This document shows, piece after piece, positions 27,433 through 36,869 of a stretch of DNA of 64,000 nt. Made by a program: the position numbers and the translations under genes. Where the stretch lies: NCBI RefSeq assembly GCF_006547145.1, contig NZ_CP041244.1, positions 4,898,001-4,962,000 of the forward strand, in the 5' to 3' direction. Each line of letters starts with the position of its first letter. The stretch's first letter is position 1. The DNA is from Actinomadura sp. WMMA1423. GTDB taxonomy: Bacteria; Actinomycetota; Actinomycetes; Streptosporangiales; Streptosporangiaceae. The notes under the pieces were generated by a model, which did not search any database, was not told the DNA's origin, and saw only the letters and a program-made list of their open reading frames with translations.

Positions 27433-28767
27433 ATGGATCGCTGCGCGCTGTTCGTGGACGCCGGCTACCTGCTGGCGGACGGTGCCATGGCGGTACACGG
27501 CACGCGCCATCGCGAGACCGTCTCCTGGGACTTCGGCGGCCTCCTGCAACTCCTCGGCAACCTCGCCAGGGAGCGCACCGGCATGCCGTTGCTGCGCTGC
27601 TACTGGTACGAGGCGACGGTCGAGGGGCGCCGCACCCCCGAGCACGACGCGCTCGCCGACCTGCCCGGCCTCAAGCTGCGGCTCGGGCGGATCCGCCCCG
27701 GCCGCCGCGAGGGCGTCGACGCCGAGATCCACCGCGACCTGATGACGCTGGCCCGCAACTCCGCGCTCGCCGACGCCGTCGTGGTGAGCGGCGACGAGGA
27801 CCTCGCGCAGGTCGTCGCGGACGCCCAGGACCTCGGCGTCCGCGTCACGATCGTGCACGTCGCCGTCGACGGCAACTGGACGATCTCCCGCGTCCTGCGC
27901 CAGGAGTGCGACGACCTCATCGAGATCGGCTCCGGCCACCTGCGCCCCTACGTCAACCTGCTCGCCGGCGCCGACGCGGGCTCCTCGCTCGGGACGAGCC
28001 CGCTGTCCAACGGGCACGGCGGCACGAACGGGCACGCGGGCTCGCTCGGCCCGCTCCAGACGACGTCGAGCAACGGGCCGCCTCCCGCGTCCCCGCTGAG
28101 CGTCCCGCCCTCGACCCCGGCCCCTGCCGTCCGCGACCTCGGCCCCGCCATGACCGGCGGGCTGGGCGGATCCGCGTCGCCCGGCGGTCCCGGGCCCGGT
28201 CCCGGCCCCGGCGTCGGCACCGGCCCCATGCCGCTGCCCGGCGGCGCGGGCGGCCCGCTCTCCGGATCGCCCTACGGCACGGGCGGGCAGCCGCTCCCGC
28301 CGCAGCCCGCCCCGACCGCGGGACCGTCCTCGACGCACGCCCCGGCCCCGTCCGCACCCCCACCGGGCCTCGGCCCGCAGTACTCCTCCTCGCCCGTCCC
28401 GGCGCCCTCCCCGCCGCCGCCCCCGCAGACCCTCCAGTCGCAGACCATGCAGTCCGGCGGCCAGCAGCACGGCCCCTACACCGGCCCGCAGCAGATCTCG
28501 CCCCTCCCGGTGCAGCAGACGCCCACCCTCTCGGACGCCGTCAAGGCCGCCCACCAGGAGGGCCAAGACTTCGGTGAGTCCGTGGCAAGGGACGCCCCCG
28601 CGCTGTGGCTGGAGGCCGTCCTCGCCCGCAAGCCGCGCATGCCGTCCGATCTCGAGGCCAGGCTCCTGCAGGGCTCCTCCCTGCCCATCGACTTCCTCCT
28701 GCACGACGAGGTGCGCCACGCCCTGCGCCGGGGCTTCTGGGACGCGCTCGAACGTTCACGCAGGTGA
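27433..28767 (+). CDS. NYN domain (PIN-like nuclease) protein
   Basis: This 444-residue protein has an N-terminal NYN/LabA domain (about residues 1-175) with the acidic residues of the PIN-like active site in ALFVDAGYLL, GVDAEIHRDL and VVVSGDEDLAQ. Such domains cut or bind RNA. A Gly/Pro/Ser-rich low-complexity linker of about 190 residues follows, then a conserved helical C-terminus (from LSDAVKAAHQEGQDFGESVA onward). The ATG at 27433 sits right before the domain and after GGACGG. The neighbouring TPR gene and a large upstream hairpin are its context. Target RNA unknown. Confidence 0.82.
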   Translation: MDRCALFVDAGYLLADGAMAVHGTRHRETVSWDFGGLLQLLGNLARERTGMPLLRCYWYEATVEGRRTPEHDALADLPGLKLRLGRIRPGRREGVDAEIHRDLMTLARNSALADAVVVSGDEDLAQVVADAQDLGVRVTIVHVAVDGNWTISRVLRQECDDLIEIGSGHLRPYVNLLAGADAGSSLGTSPLSNGHGGTNGHAGSLGPLQTTSSNGPPPASPLSVPPSTPAPAVRDLGPAMTGGLGGSASPGGPGPGPGPGVGTGPMPLPGGAGGPLSGSPYGTGGQPLPPQPAPTAGPSSTHAPAPSAPPPGLGPQYSSSPVPAPSPPPPPQTLQSQTMQSGGQQHGPYTGPQQISPLPVQQTPTLSDAVKAAHQEGQDFGESVARDAPALWLEAVLARKPRMPSDLEARLLQGSSLPIDFLLHDEVRHALRRGFWDALERSRR

Positions 28768-28849
28768 CCGGACGCTCATTAGCACCGGTATTCCACGATC
28801 ATCATCGATTCGCCCGCTTCGGCCGGGCGGTGCCGGGTAGCGTTGAACC

Positions 28850-29500
28850 GTGACGCATGTGACGGAAGACGATCTCGACGATCTGGAGTTCGACACCCTG
28901 CGCACCGGCGATCACATCTCGGCGGCCCGCCGGCTGTCCGAGCTGGCCGAGTCGGTGTCCGGCGGAGTGTCACGCGCCAACGTCCTGCTGCGCGCGGGCG
29001 AGCAGTGGCAGCACGCCGGCGACCACGCCAGGGCCGCCGAGCTGTACCGCCAGGCCATGGACGACGGCGGCGAGACCTACGGCGACCCGCGCGCCTACCT
29101 CGCCGACGCGCTCTTCGAACTGGGCCGCGCCGACGAGGCCCGCACCCTGGTCGAGCAGATCCGCGCCGACAGGCCGCGCGACCCCGAGGTGTACCGGGCC
29201 GTCGCCGAGGTGCTCTACGCCCAGGGCGACGCGACCGGCGCCCACGAATGGGCCACCAGCGGTGCCGACGTCGTCCTGGCCCTCCGCGACCGCGCGGTGG
29301 GCACCGGCATAGGCGGCGGCCCCGACGAGGGCCCGCCCCCCGAAGCCGACTCCCTGACCCCGGGCCTGGACGACGTAGCCCTCGCCGAAGACAGCCTCGA
29401 GGCCCTCCTACGCCTCCGCTACCGCGCCCGCATAGACCTGGGCCGAAGCGAAGACGACTACGACGCCCTGCTGGACGACCTCTTGAAATCCCAGGGGTAG
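28850..29500 (+). CDS. Tetratricopeptide repeat protein
   Basis: This 216-residue acidic cytoplasmic protein has two or three TPR units at about residues 40-145 (ANVLLRAGEQWQHAGDHARAA, YLADALFELGRADEARTLVE and VYRAVAEVLYAQGDATGAHE). It has no catalytic motif and presumably serves as a protein-protein adaptor. The GTG start at 28850 lacks a strong ribosome site and lies 82 bp after the NYN gene. An inner ATG is absent near the start, so the GTG is kept. It ends at a hairpin shared with the convergent hydrolase gene. Confidence 0.78.
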   Translation: MTHVTEDDLDDLEFDTLRTGDHISAARRLSELAESVSGGVSRANVLLRAGEQWQHAGDHARAAELYRQAMDDGGETYGDPRAYLADALFELGRADEARTLVEQIRADRPRDPEVYRAVAEVLYAQGDATGAHEWATSGADVVLALRDRAVGTGIGGGPDEGPPPEADSLTPGLDDVALAEDSLEALLRLRYRARIDLGRSEDDYDALLDDLLKSQG

Positions 29501-29510
29501 CTGTGTCTTC

Positions 29511-29530
29511 CCAGGGGGGCGACCCCCAGG
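29511..29530. terminator. Hairpin between convergent genes
   Basis: CCAGGGGG and CCCCCAGG enclose a GCGA loop in the 33-bp gap between the TPR and hydrolase genes. It can serve both directions, and its stem resembles the repeat hairpins of the chaperone operon. Confidence 0.55.
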
Positions 29531-29533
29531 GAA

Positions 29534-30058
29534 TTACAGCCTGGTTATCAGTTCGCTTAGGGATTGGGCTACTGCCGTGGGGGGCTCGTGCTCGGTTGTG
29601 GGCCAGGCGCGTAGGTGGGCCTCTCTGACGGCCTGGTCGTGGTCGGAGGAGGCGGAGCGGTCCGAATGGGTGCGGAGGTAGCCGCAGGGCGCCTCGGGCC
29701 AATCTGGGGCCGTGGGGAGGTCTTCCTGGGGGGCGTCGTGGTCGTGCCGGGCCGGGCGGGGGAGGTCGGCGTCGACGAAGACGTAGGCGCCGACGGGGCG
29801 GTGGGCGGCGCGCTGGGCGAGGGAGATGCCCGGCAGCAGGGGGCCCGCGGCGCCGTGCGCCACCAGGACGAGCGGGGCGACCGGGTCGGTCGCGGTGATG
29901 GTCAGCGACACGCGGGCGATGTAGCGGGGGCCGGCGGCGTCCGGGACGTCCGGGGCGACCACGTCCAGGCCGTACGAGCGGAGCATCTCGGGCAGGTCGC
30001 CCCAGGAGGCCGCGGTGGCGCCGGGGGCGTGCAGCAGGACGACGGTTCCGGGTGTCAC
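29534..30058 (-). CDS. Small alpha/beta hydrolase-like protein
   Basis: This 174-residue protein starts with the alpha/beta hydrolase first strand VVLLHAPGATAASW and has the strand LVLVAHGAAGPLL where the nucleophile elbow would be. The expected Gly-x-Ser-x-Gly is replaced by AHGAAG, so the catalytic serine is missing at the usual place. It is also shorter than the 250 or more residues usual for the fold. It may be a non-catalytic or degenerate member. It is divergent from pyrE with start codons about 60 bp apart. Confidence 0.6.
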   Translation of the reverse strand: MTPGTVVLLHAPGATAASWGDLPEMLRSYGLDVVAPDVPDAAGPRYIARVSLTITATDPVAPLVLVAHGAAGPLLPGISLAQRAAHRPVGAYVFVDADLPRPARHDHDAPQEDLPTAPDWPEAPCGYLRTHSDRSASSDHDQAVREAHLRAWPTTEHEPPTAVAQSLSELITRL

Positions 30059-30117
30059 CCCGCGAACCGTACACGCCGGGGCCGGGGCGCGTACGCAGGG
30101 TGAATAGGGTTCTGCAC

Positions 30118-30654
30118 GTGAGCGATCGTGATGAGCTGCTGCAGAAGATCAAGGACAAGGCCGTGGTGCACGGGGACTTCGTGCTGTCCTCGGGCAAGCG
30201 CGCGTCCTGGTACGTGGACCTCCGCCGGGTGACGCTGGACGGGGCCGCGGCCCCACTGGTGGGCCGGGTCATGCTGGACGAGACCGCCGACCTGGACTAC
30301 GACGCCGTCGGCGGGCTCACGCTCGGGGCCGACCCGGTGGCGACCGCGATGCTGCACGCGGCGGCGGCACGCGGGAGGGGGCTGGACGCGTTCGTCGTCC
30401 GCAAGGCGGGCAAGGCCCACGGGCTTCAGCGGCGGATCGAGGGGCCGGACGTGGCGGGTCGCCGCGTCCTCGCGGTGGAGGACACCTCGACCACGGGCGG
30501 CTCCGTCCTCACCGCGGTGGAGGCGCTCCGCGAGGCCGGGGCGGAGGTGGTCGCGGTCGCGACGATCCTGGAGCGCGGCGCCGCCGGCCGGATCGCCGAG
30601 GAGGGCCTGGAGTACCGGCACCCCTATGACGTCGCGGACCTGGGCATCGGCTAG
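30118..30654 (+). CDS. pyrE: Orotate phosphoribosyltransferase
   Basis: This 178-residue enzyme makes orotidine monophosphate from orotate and PRPP in pyrimidine synthesis. The PRPP-binding motif is visible as VLAVEDTSTTGGS (about residues 120-132), and the catalytic-loop region appears as FVVRKAGKAHG. The GTG at 30118 aligns with the family start; a longer form from 30052 would add unrelated residues. Other de novo pyrimidine genes are not in the window. The stop overlaps the stop of the convergent gene at 30651. Confidence 0.95.
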   Translation: MSDRDELLQKIKDKAVVHGDFVLSSGKRASWYVDLRRVTLDGAAAPLVGRVMLDETADLDYDAVGGLTLGADPVATAMLHAAAARGRGLDAFVVRKAGKAHGLQRRIEGPDVAGRRVLAVEDTSTTGGSVLTAVEALREAGAEVVAVATILERGAAGRIAEEGLEYRHPYDVADLGIG

Positions 30655-31115
30655 CGGGCCTTGACGAACCACTCGCCGCGCTGCCCGTTGACCATGCGCG
30701 GCTGGACCTTGCCGTAGATCACGACCTGGACGGCGCCGCCGTTGGAGGCGACGACCTGCAGGGGCGACTCCTTGAACTGGAGGGTGTCGCCGGTGTTGAG
30801 GGGGCCGTTGGCGAGGACCTTGCCGCCCGCGTCGGCGACGCGGACGACGACCTTCGTGGGCTGGCCGGTCACGCGGATCACCAGCGGGAGCGCCGCCGTG
30901 GGCGAGGTCTTGGTCTCGCTGCTGCTCGGAGTCGTCCGCCCGCCGTCGCCCGACGGCGAGGCGCCCGTTGCCGGGCCCTTCTTGTCGGGTTCGCTCATTA
31001 CCGCGTTGACGAGCGCCATGCCCCCGACGATGAGCAGGGCCAAGGCGGCCATCACGGCCAAGGCCGCGATCAGTATGCGCGCGAGACCCCTAGGGTCCGA
31101 CCGGTGACGTCCCAC
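30651..31115 (-). CDS. DUF4115-like (RodZ C-terminal-like) membrane-anchored protein
   Basis: This 154-residue protein has a short basic N-terminus, one membrane helix at about residues 12-37, a Ser/Thr/Pro-rich linker, and an outer beta domain at about 75-152 (VIRVTGQPTKVVVRVAD, VLANGPLNTGDTLQF). The domain resembles the DUF4115 domain at the end of RodZ-type proteins. It is probably an envelope protein with the small domain outside. It follows the DedA gene by 9 bp on the same strand. Its function is not established. Confidence 0.6.
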   Translation of the reverse strand: MGRHRSDPRGLARILIAALAVMAALALLIVGGMALVNAVMSEPDKKGPATGASPSGDGGRTTPSSSETKTSPTAALPLVIRVTGQPTKVVVRVADAGGKVLANGPLNTGDTLQFKESPLQVVASNGGAVQVVIYGKVQPRMVNGQRGEWFVKAR

Positions 31116-31124
31116 ATGGGGAGG

Positions 31125-31850
31125 TTAGCGATAACTGTCACCGCTGAGCGACGGACGGGACTCTTCCGGACCATTCTTATTCGGACCGTGGTCCGCTTTG
31201 CGCCCCTTCAGGACCTCCCGAATGATCGGAATGACCGAAAGGACCAGGATGACCGCTACGCCCGGGAGGATGTACTTCTCAATGTCGGGCACTTCGGACC
31301 CGAGGAAGTGCCCGAGGAGGAACAGCGCGTCCGTCCAGACGATGCCGCCGATCGCGTTCCAGACGAAGAACTTCTTCGCGTCCATGCCGAGCGTCCCGGC
31401 GAGCGGGTTCAGGAAAGTCCGGACAATCGGGATGAACCGGGCGAGCACCACGGCCTTGGCGGGGCCGAACCGGTTGAAGTAGTACTCGGCCTTCTCCACC
31501 CACTCCTGCTTGAAGATCCGGGAGTCGGGCCGGTCGAAGAGCTTGCGGCCGTACCGGGCGCCGAGGAAGTGGCCGAGCTGGGCGCCGGCGATCGCCGCCA
31601 CCGGGCCGCCGACCAGCAGCCAGGGCAGCGACAGCGGCTGGAACTCCTGCCCGTTGACGGTGGAGACCGCCGTGAGGATCCCCGCCGTGAACAGGAGCGA
31701 GTCGCCCGGAAGGATGCAGCCGATCAGCAGGCCGGTCTCCGCGAAGATGATGGCGAGCACGCCGACCGTCGCGAACGTGCCGAAGAGCTGCAGCCACGCG
31801 GTGGGGTGCAGCCACTCCATGATGTCAAGGGGAAGGGCAGTGAGATCCAC
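31125..31850 (-). CDS. DedA family integral membrane protein
   Basis: This protein of about 241 residues has several membrane helices and the conserved DedA/SNARE-associated elements: FAETGLLIGCILPGDSLL, GAQLGHFLGARYG and VLARFIPIVRTFLNPLAG, the last carrying the paired arginines. DedA proteins act as proton-dependent lipid carrier flippases or support membrane potential. The GTG at 31850 and an ATG ten codons later are both plausible; neither has a clear ribosome site. The gene is divergent from the aldolase gene. Confidence 0.88.
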   Translation of the reverse strand: MDLTALPLDIMEWLHPTAWLQLFGTFATVGVLAIIFAETGLLIGCILPGDSLLFTAGILTAVSTVNGQEFQPLSLPWLLVGGPVAAIAGAQLGHFLGARYGRKLFDRPDSRIFKQEWVEKAEYYFNRFGPAKAVVLARFIPIVRTFLNPLAGTLGMDAKKFFVWNAIGGIVWTDALFLLGHFLGSEVPDIEKYILPGVAVILVLSVIPIIREVLKGRKADHGPNKNGPEESRPSLSGDSYR

Positions 31851-32019
31851 ACCGCGAGCGTACCTTTCCCCGCGCTCCCATAAGGCGGGATACTGAGCGC
31901 GGACGGCATGCCCGAACCGGAAACCGCGTGACCTGGGCACTCACTGGGTACGCGCATGTCCGGGAGCTACCGCCCGGCCGGATGCCCGGCGGCACCCTGC
32001 GTATGAAAGGACGCTGACA

Positions 32020-33042
<1,023 letters not shown>

Positions 33043-33114
33043 GGGAGCGGGCCGGGGGCCGCGCGGTCCCCGGCCGCGCCCGTTGCCTGACGAAACGCGG
33101 GTAGTGTCGGAAGC

Positions 33115-33564
33115 GTGGCACTGCCCCGCACGTACGAGTCGCAGAACTGCTCGGTCGCCCGCTCGCTGGAGGTCGTGGGCGACCGCTGGACGATGCTGGT
33201 GATCCGCAGCGCCTTCCAGGGCGTGCGTCGCTTCGACGACTTCCAGGACGCGCTCGGCGTGGCCCGCAACGTCCTCACCGACCGGCTCAACCGGCTCTGC
33301 GACGAGGGCATCATGCGCCGCGTCCCCTACCAGCGGCGGCCGGAGCGGCACGAGTACCGGCTGACCCGCAAGGGCGTGGAGCTGTGGCCCGCGGTCATGA
33401 CCCTGATGATGTGGGGCGACCGCCACTACGCCCCCGACGGCCCGCCGCTGCTGATCGGCCATCGCGGCTGCGACGGCTCGCTGACCCCCCGGTTCACCTG
33501 CGGCTCCTGCGGCGCGCATCTCGGCCCCGCCGACGTCGATCCCCGGCCCGGCCCGAGCGCCTGA
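33115..33564 (+). CDS. HxlR family transcriptional regulator
   Basis: This 149-residue MarR-like winged-helix regulator shows the family signature CSVARSLEVVGDRWTMLVIR near the N-terminus (about residues 12-31), followed by RFDDFQDALGVARNVLTDRL and the wing EYRLTRKGVEL. The single N-terminal cysteine can act as a redox or aldehyde sensor in some members. A C-terminal extension contains a CGSCG pair. The GTG start is 72 bp after the aldolase stop. No adjacent target gene is obvious. Confidence 0.9.
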   Translation: MALPRTYESQNCSVARSLEVVGDRWTMLVIRSAFQGVRRFDDFQDALGVARNVLTDRLNRLCDEGIMRRVPYQRRPERHEYRLTRKGVELWPAVMTLMMWGDRHYAPDGPPLLIGHRGCDGSLTPRFTCGSCGAHLGPADVDPRPGPSA

Positions 33565-33735
33565 ACGGCGCGGCGCTGCCGCCCACCATTCCTTCGAATC
33601 GTGCGCCTTTCCTCATAAAGGCCGACGTTTCGCTTTTTCGGTGCCGGTGAATATCGAATCGGGCGCGGCAGCCGATGAATTCTCCGCGCGGCGGCGGTCT
33701 GTCCCGGTGACCGTCACACCGAGCGGAGGAGCCGA

Positions 33736-34350
33736 ATGCTCGAAGCGGCAGGCGCGTACACACCCCCTTCCTCGAACACGCCCCTCCCGTGGAGCGCGGA
33801 CGGGCTGGAACGCTCGATCTGCTTCCTGCTGACCGCCGTCCAGCCCGTCACGCGGGCGATGCTCACGCGCCGGACGCCGTGCGCGGGTTGGGACCTCCAG
33901 ATGCTGCTGCTGCACGTCGGCGACTCCCTCGCCGCGGTGCACGAGGGACTGTCCGCGGGACGGGTCGGCCTCCGTCCCATCGCCGTCGACCCGGTCCGCG
34001 ACCCGGTGTCGGCGCTGCGCGTGCGCGCGGTCCGCGTGCTCCGCAGCGCCAGAGCGGCCGCCGGCTGCCCCGGCCGGGCGGCGGCGATCGGCGACCTGCG
34101 CATCCCGGACGGGCTGGTGGCGGGGGCGGGTGCGCTCGAAGCGGCCGTGCACGGCTGGGACGTCGCGCAGGCGACCGGCGCGAGGCGGCCCGTCCCTCCA
34201 GGCCTGGCCCTGGATCTGCTGGACGTGGCGGGAACTCTGGTCCCGCCGGGCGGGCGCCGCCCGCTGTTCGAAGAACCGGTCGAGCCCGCTCCGCAGGCCT
34301 CGCCCGGCGAGCGCCTCGTGGCCTTCCTCGGCCGCCGCCCGCCTCCCTGA
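33736..34350 (+). CDS. Maleylpyruvate isomerase (MDMPI) family mycothiol-dependent protein
   Basis: This 204-residue protein belongs to the DinB/MDMPI-like fold (TIGR03086 type). Possible metal ligands are the His in LLLHVGDSLAAV and the Glu and His of ALEAAVHGWDVAQATG (ExxxH). Such proteins use mycothiol as cofactor, consistent with an actinobacterium. The specific reaction cannot be assigned. GGAGGA precedes the ATG closely. A 171-bp, locally AT-richer gap separates it from the HxlR gene. Confidence 0.8.
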   Translation: MLEAAGAYTPPSSNTPLPWSADGLERSICFLLTAVQPVTRAMLTRRTPCAGWDLQMLLLHVGDSLAAVHEGLSAGRVGLRPIAVDPVRDPVSALRVRAVRVLRSARAAAGCPGRAAAIGDLRIPDGLVAGAGALEAAVHGWDVAQATGARRPVPPGLALDLLDVAGTLVPPGGRRPLFEEPVEPAPQASPGERLVAFLGRRPPP

Positions 34351-34384
34351 CGAGATCCGGCCGCCGCGGCGGCGCGCGAAGGAG

Positions 34385-34431
34385 GTTGCTTCACACAACT
34401 TTATGCGGTCCAATAAGTTGCGTGAAGCAAC
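34385..34431. promoter_or_regulatory. 17-bp inverted repeat at the GNAT gene start
   Basis: Arms GTTGCTTCACACAACTT and AAGTTGCGTGAAGCAAC differ at one position and flank a 13-bp AT-rich spacer. Each arm also has its own dyad (GTTGC...GCAAC in the right arm), so this looks like two operator sites 30 bp apart. It overlaps the first possible start codon of the acetyltransferase, which argues for control of that gene. Confidence 0.65.
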
Positions 34432-34946
34432 TCGATGTGCGCGGCGCCGCTCGCATTGACGCGACCCTGGACGACGTCCGGATCCGCCCGTACGGCGTCA
34501 CCGACCGCGACCGCGTCCAGCGGATGTCGGACCGGCTGTCCGCCGCCAGCCTCTACACGCGCTTCTTCTCCGGCACGCCCCGCATCCCGGACCACTACGT
34601 CGGACTCCTGGACGGCCTCGACCACTGGGACCGCGAGGCCCTCGTCGCGCTGGACGGCGACGAGATCCTCGGCGTCGCCGAATACGTCCGCGACCGGGGG
34701 CGGCCCTGGCGCGCCGACCTCGCCGTCCTCGTCGCCGACCCCTGGCAGCGCCGGGGCCTCGGCCGCGCCCTCGTCGGCTGCCTGGCCGAGCTCGCGGGGC
34801 GGCGCGGCATCAGCGAGTTCGACGCGGACGTCATCCTCACCAACCGGCAGGCGCTCATGTTCGTCCGCAGCGGCTGGCCCGCGGCCCGCTCCACCCGGGA
34901 CGGCGGCTCCGCGCACTTCCGCCTGCCGCTCCCCGTGCCCGCCTGA
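34422..34946 (+). CDS. GNAT family N-acetyltransferase
   Basis: This protein of about 174 residues has the GNAT fold, from VRIRPYGVTDRDRVQRM and the LYTRFFSGTP region through the acetyl-CoA loop WQRRGLGRALVGCLAE (Q/RxxGxG/A). The start is unclear. The GTG at 34422 lies inside an operator-like inverted repeat, and a second GTG at 34437 is also possible. The YTRFF motif occurs in acetyltransferases found alone or attached to acyl-CoA synthetase-like enzymes. The substrate, a small molecule or a protein lysine, is not known. Confidence 0.82.
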   Translation: MKQLDVRGAARIDATLDDVRIRPYGVTDRDRVQRMSDRLSAASLYTRFFSGTPRIPDHYVGLLDGLDHWDREALVALDGDEILGVAEYVRDRGRPWRADLAVLVADPWQRRGLGRALVGCLAELAGRRGISEFDADVILTNRQALMFVRSGWPAARSTRDGGSAHFRLPLPVPA

Positions 34947-34985
34947 CCCCGGCCGGTTGAATCCGCCCGGGGGTGCCCGCTTACC

Positions 34986-35408
34986 ATGACCGGCATGACC
35001 CAGAACCTGCTCGGCGGCCCCGCTCCGACCGAACTTCCGGACAACGAAGAGGCCCGGACGGCCCTGGAGAACGGCATCGACCCGTTCGAGGTCGCCGCGC
35101 GCCACCCGGACTACCCGGGCGCCTGGGCCGAACTCGCCGACCGCTCCTTCGCCAAGGGCAGCGTCATCGACTCCTACGCGTTCGCCCGCACCGGTTACCA
35201 CCGCGGGCTCGACCAGCTGCGCCGGGCCGGCTGGAAGGGCCACGGCCCCATCCCCTGGGAGCACGAGCCGAACCGCGGCTTCCTGCGCGCCCTGCACGCC
35301 CTCGCCCGGGCCGCCGCCGCCATCGGCGAGGACTCCGAGGCCGAGCGCTGCCGGACCTTCCTGCGCGACAGCAGCGCCGAGGCGGCCGACGCCCTGGGCG
35401 GTTCCTGA
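34986..35408 (+). CDS. DUF3151 family protein
   Basis: This 140-residue acidic, soluble, helical protein contains MTQNLLGGPAPTELPDNEEA at the start, then VAARHPDYPGAWAELADRSF, SYAFARTGYHRGLDQLRRAG and a helical C-terminus with ALHALARAAAAIGED. These match the conserved actinobacterial family DUF3151. No catalytic motif is visible; the helices are TPR-like. An ATG three codons later (34995) may be the true start. Its position before purA is common in actinobacteria. Confidence 0.85.
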   Translation: MTGMTQNLLGGPAPTELPDNEEARTALENGIDPFEVAARHPDYPGAWAELADRSFAKGSVIDSYAFARTGYHRGLDQLRRAGWKGHGPIPWEHEPNRGFLRALHALARAAAAIGEDSEAERCRTFLRDSSAEAADALGGS

Positions 35409-35517
35409 CCCGCCCGGCCGGACGGACCGTCACCGGACGAGCGGCGCCCCCGGACCTCGGCCCGGGGGCGGATCCGCCTCCGGTTTCCTTGTCGCCCAGC
35501 TGAGGGTACGCTTTGAT

Positions 35518-35553
35518 CGCAAGAGGCCCCTTCGCTTGCGGCGACCGGGGCCT
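35518..35553 (+). promoter_or_regulatory. Possible pseudoknot or alternative stems before purA
   Basis: CGCAAG (35518-35523) can pair with CTTGCG (35535-35540), and AGGCCCC (35524-35530) with GGGGCCT (35547-35553). The order of arms is that of an H-type pseudoknot, although the first connecting loop has zero length, so the stems may instead exclude each other. The purA ribosome site follows within about 15 bases, so structure here could control initiation. Confidence 0.4.
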
Positions 35554-35576
35554 TCGTCGTGGGAAGGAAAAGTGGC

Positions 35577-36860
35577 ATGCCTGCCATCGTTCTTGTCGGT
35601 GCCCAGTGGGGAGATGAGGGCAAGGGCAAGGCGACAGACCTGCTCGGCGGGGACGTCGACTACGTCGTCCGCTACCAGGGTGGCAACAACGCCGGCCACA
35701 CGGTGGTCATCGGCGACAAGAGCTACGCGCTGCACCTGCTGCCGTCCGGAGTGCTGTCGCCCGACGTCGTCCCCGTGATCGGCAACGGCGTGGTGATCGA
35801 CCCGGCGGTGCTGCTCCAGGAGATCGACGGCCTGCGGGACCGCGGCATCGGCTGCGAGCGCCTGCTGATCTCGGCGAACGCGCACCTGATCATGCCCCAC
35901 CACCGCGCCCTCGACAAGGTCACCGAGCGCTACCTCGGCAAGGCCCGGATCGGCACCACCGGCCGCGGCATCGGCCCCACCTACGCCGACAAGATCAACC
36001 GGATGGGCATCCGCGTCCAGGACCTGTTCGACCCGAACATCCTCACCCAGAAGCTCGACCTGGCCCTGCGCGAGAAGAACCAGGTCCTGACGAAGGTCTA
36101 CAACCGCCGCCGCATCGAGACCGGGCCGATCGTCCAGGAGTACCTGGCCTACGGCGAGCGCCTCAAGCCGTTCGTGGCCGACACCACGCTCGTGCTGAAC
36201 AAGGCGCTGGACGACGGCAAGGTCGTCCTGCTGGAGGGCGCGCAGGGCACCCTGCTGGACATCGACCACGGCACCTACCCGTTCGTGACGTCCTCCAGCC
36301 CTACCGCGGGCGGCGCGTGCGCCGGTTCCGGCGTCGGCCCCACCAAGATCACCCGTGTGATCGGCATCCTCAAGGCGTACACGACCCGCGTCGGCTCCGG
36401 GCCGTTCCCCACCGAGCTGCTGGACGAGCAGGGCGAGTACCTGCGCACGACCGGCGGCGAGTACGGCGTGACCACCGGCCGCGACCGCCGCTGCGGCTGG
36501 TTCGACGCCGTCATCGCCCGCTACGCCACCCGCGTCAACGGCATCACCGACTACTTCCTGACGAAGCTGGACGTCCTGTCCGGCCTCGAACGGGTCCCGG
36601 TGTGCGTCGCCTACGAGGTCGACGGCGTCCGGGTGGACGAGCTGCCCACCACGCAGACCGAGTTCCACCACGCCAAGCCCGTCCTGGAGTACCTGGACGG
36701 CTGGCAGGAGGACATCACCGGCGCCAAGACGTTCGAGGACCTGCCCGCGAACGCGCAGGCGTACGTCCGCGCGCTGGAGGAGATGTCCGGCGCCCAGATC
36801 TCCGCCATCGGCGTAGGCCCCGGCCGCGACCAGACCCTCTCCCTGAGGCCGCTCGTTTAA
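35577..36860 (+). CDS. purA: Adenylosuccinate synthetase
   Basis: This 427-residue enzyme joins IMP and aspartate using GTP, the first committed step to AMP. Visible motifs are the P-loop-like VLVGAQWGDEGKGKATDLL near the start, the NNAGHTVV IMP loop, GTTGRGIGPTYADK and the GTP-binding TTGRDRRCGW. Length is standard. GGAAGGAAAAG precedes the ATG at 35577; an ATG six codons earlier is less likely. The partner adenylosuccinate lyase is encoded at 41825. A structured repeat follows the stop. Confidence 0.97.
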   Translation: MPAIVLVGAQWGDEGKGKATDLLGGDVDYVVRYQGGNNAGHTVVIGDKSYALHLLPSGVLSPDVVPVIGNGVVIDPAVLLQEIDGLRDRGIGCERLLISANAHLIMPHHRALDKVTERYLGKARIGTTGRGIGPTYADKINRMGIRVQDLFDPNILTQKLDLALREKNQVLTKVYNRRRIETGPIVQEYLAYGERLKPFVADTTLVLNKALDDGKVVLLEGAQGTLLDIDHGTYPFVTSSSPTAGGACAGSGVGPTKITRVIGILKAYTTRVGSGPFPTELLDEQGEYLRTTGGEYGVTTGRDRRCGWFDAVIARYATRVNGITDYFLTKLDVLSGLERVPVCVAYEVDGVRVDELPTTQTEFHHAKPVLEYLDGWQEDITGAKTFEDLPANAQAYVRALEEMSGAQISAIGVGPGRDQTLSLRPLV

Positions 36861-36869
36861 TGCGCCTTT

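Noticed and set aside
35518..35576. ZTP or guanine riboswitch upstream of purA
   Set aside because: The conserved cores are absent and the region is too short for a full aptamer of either class.
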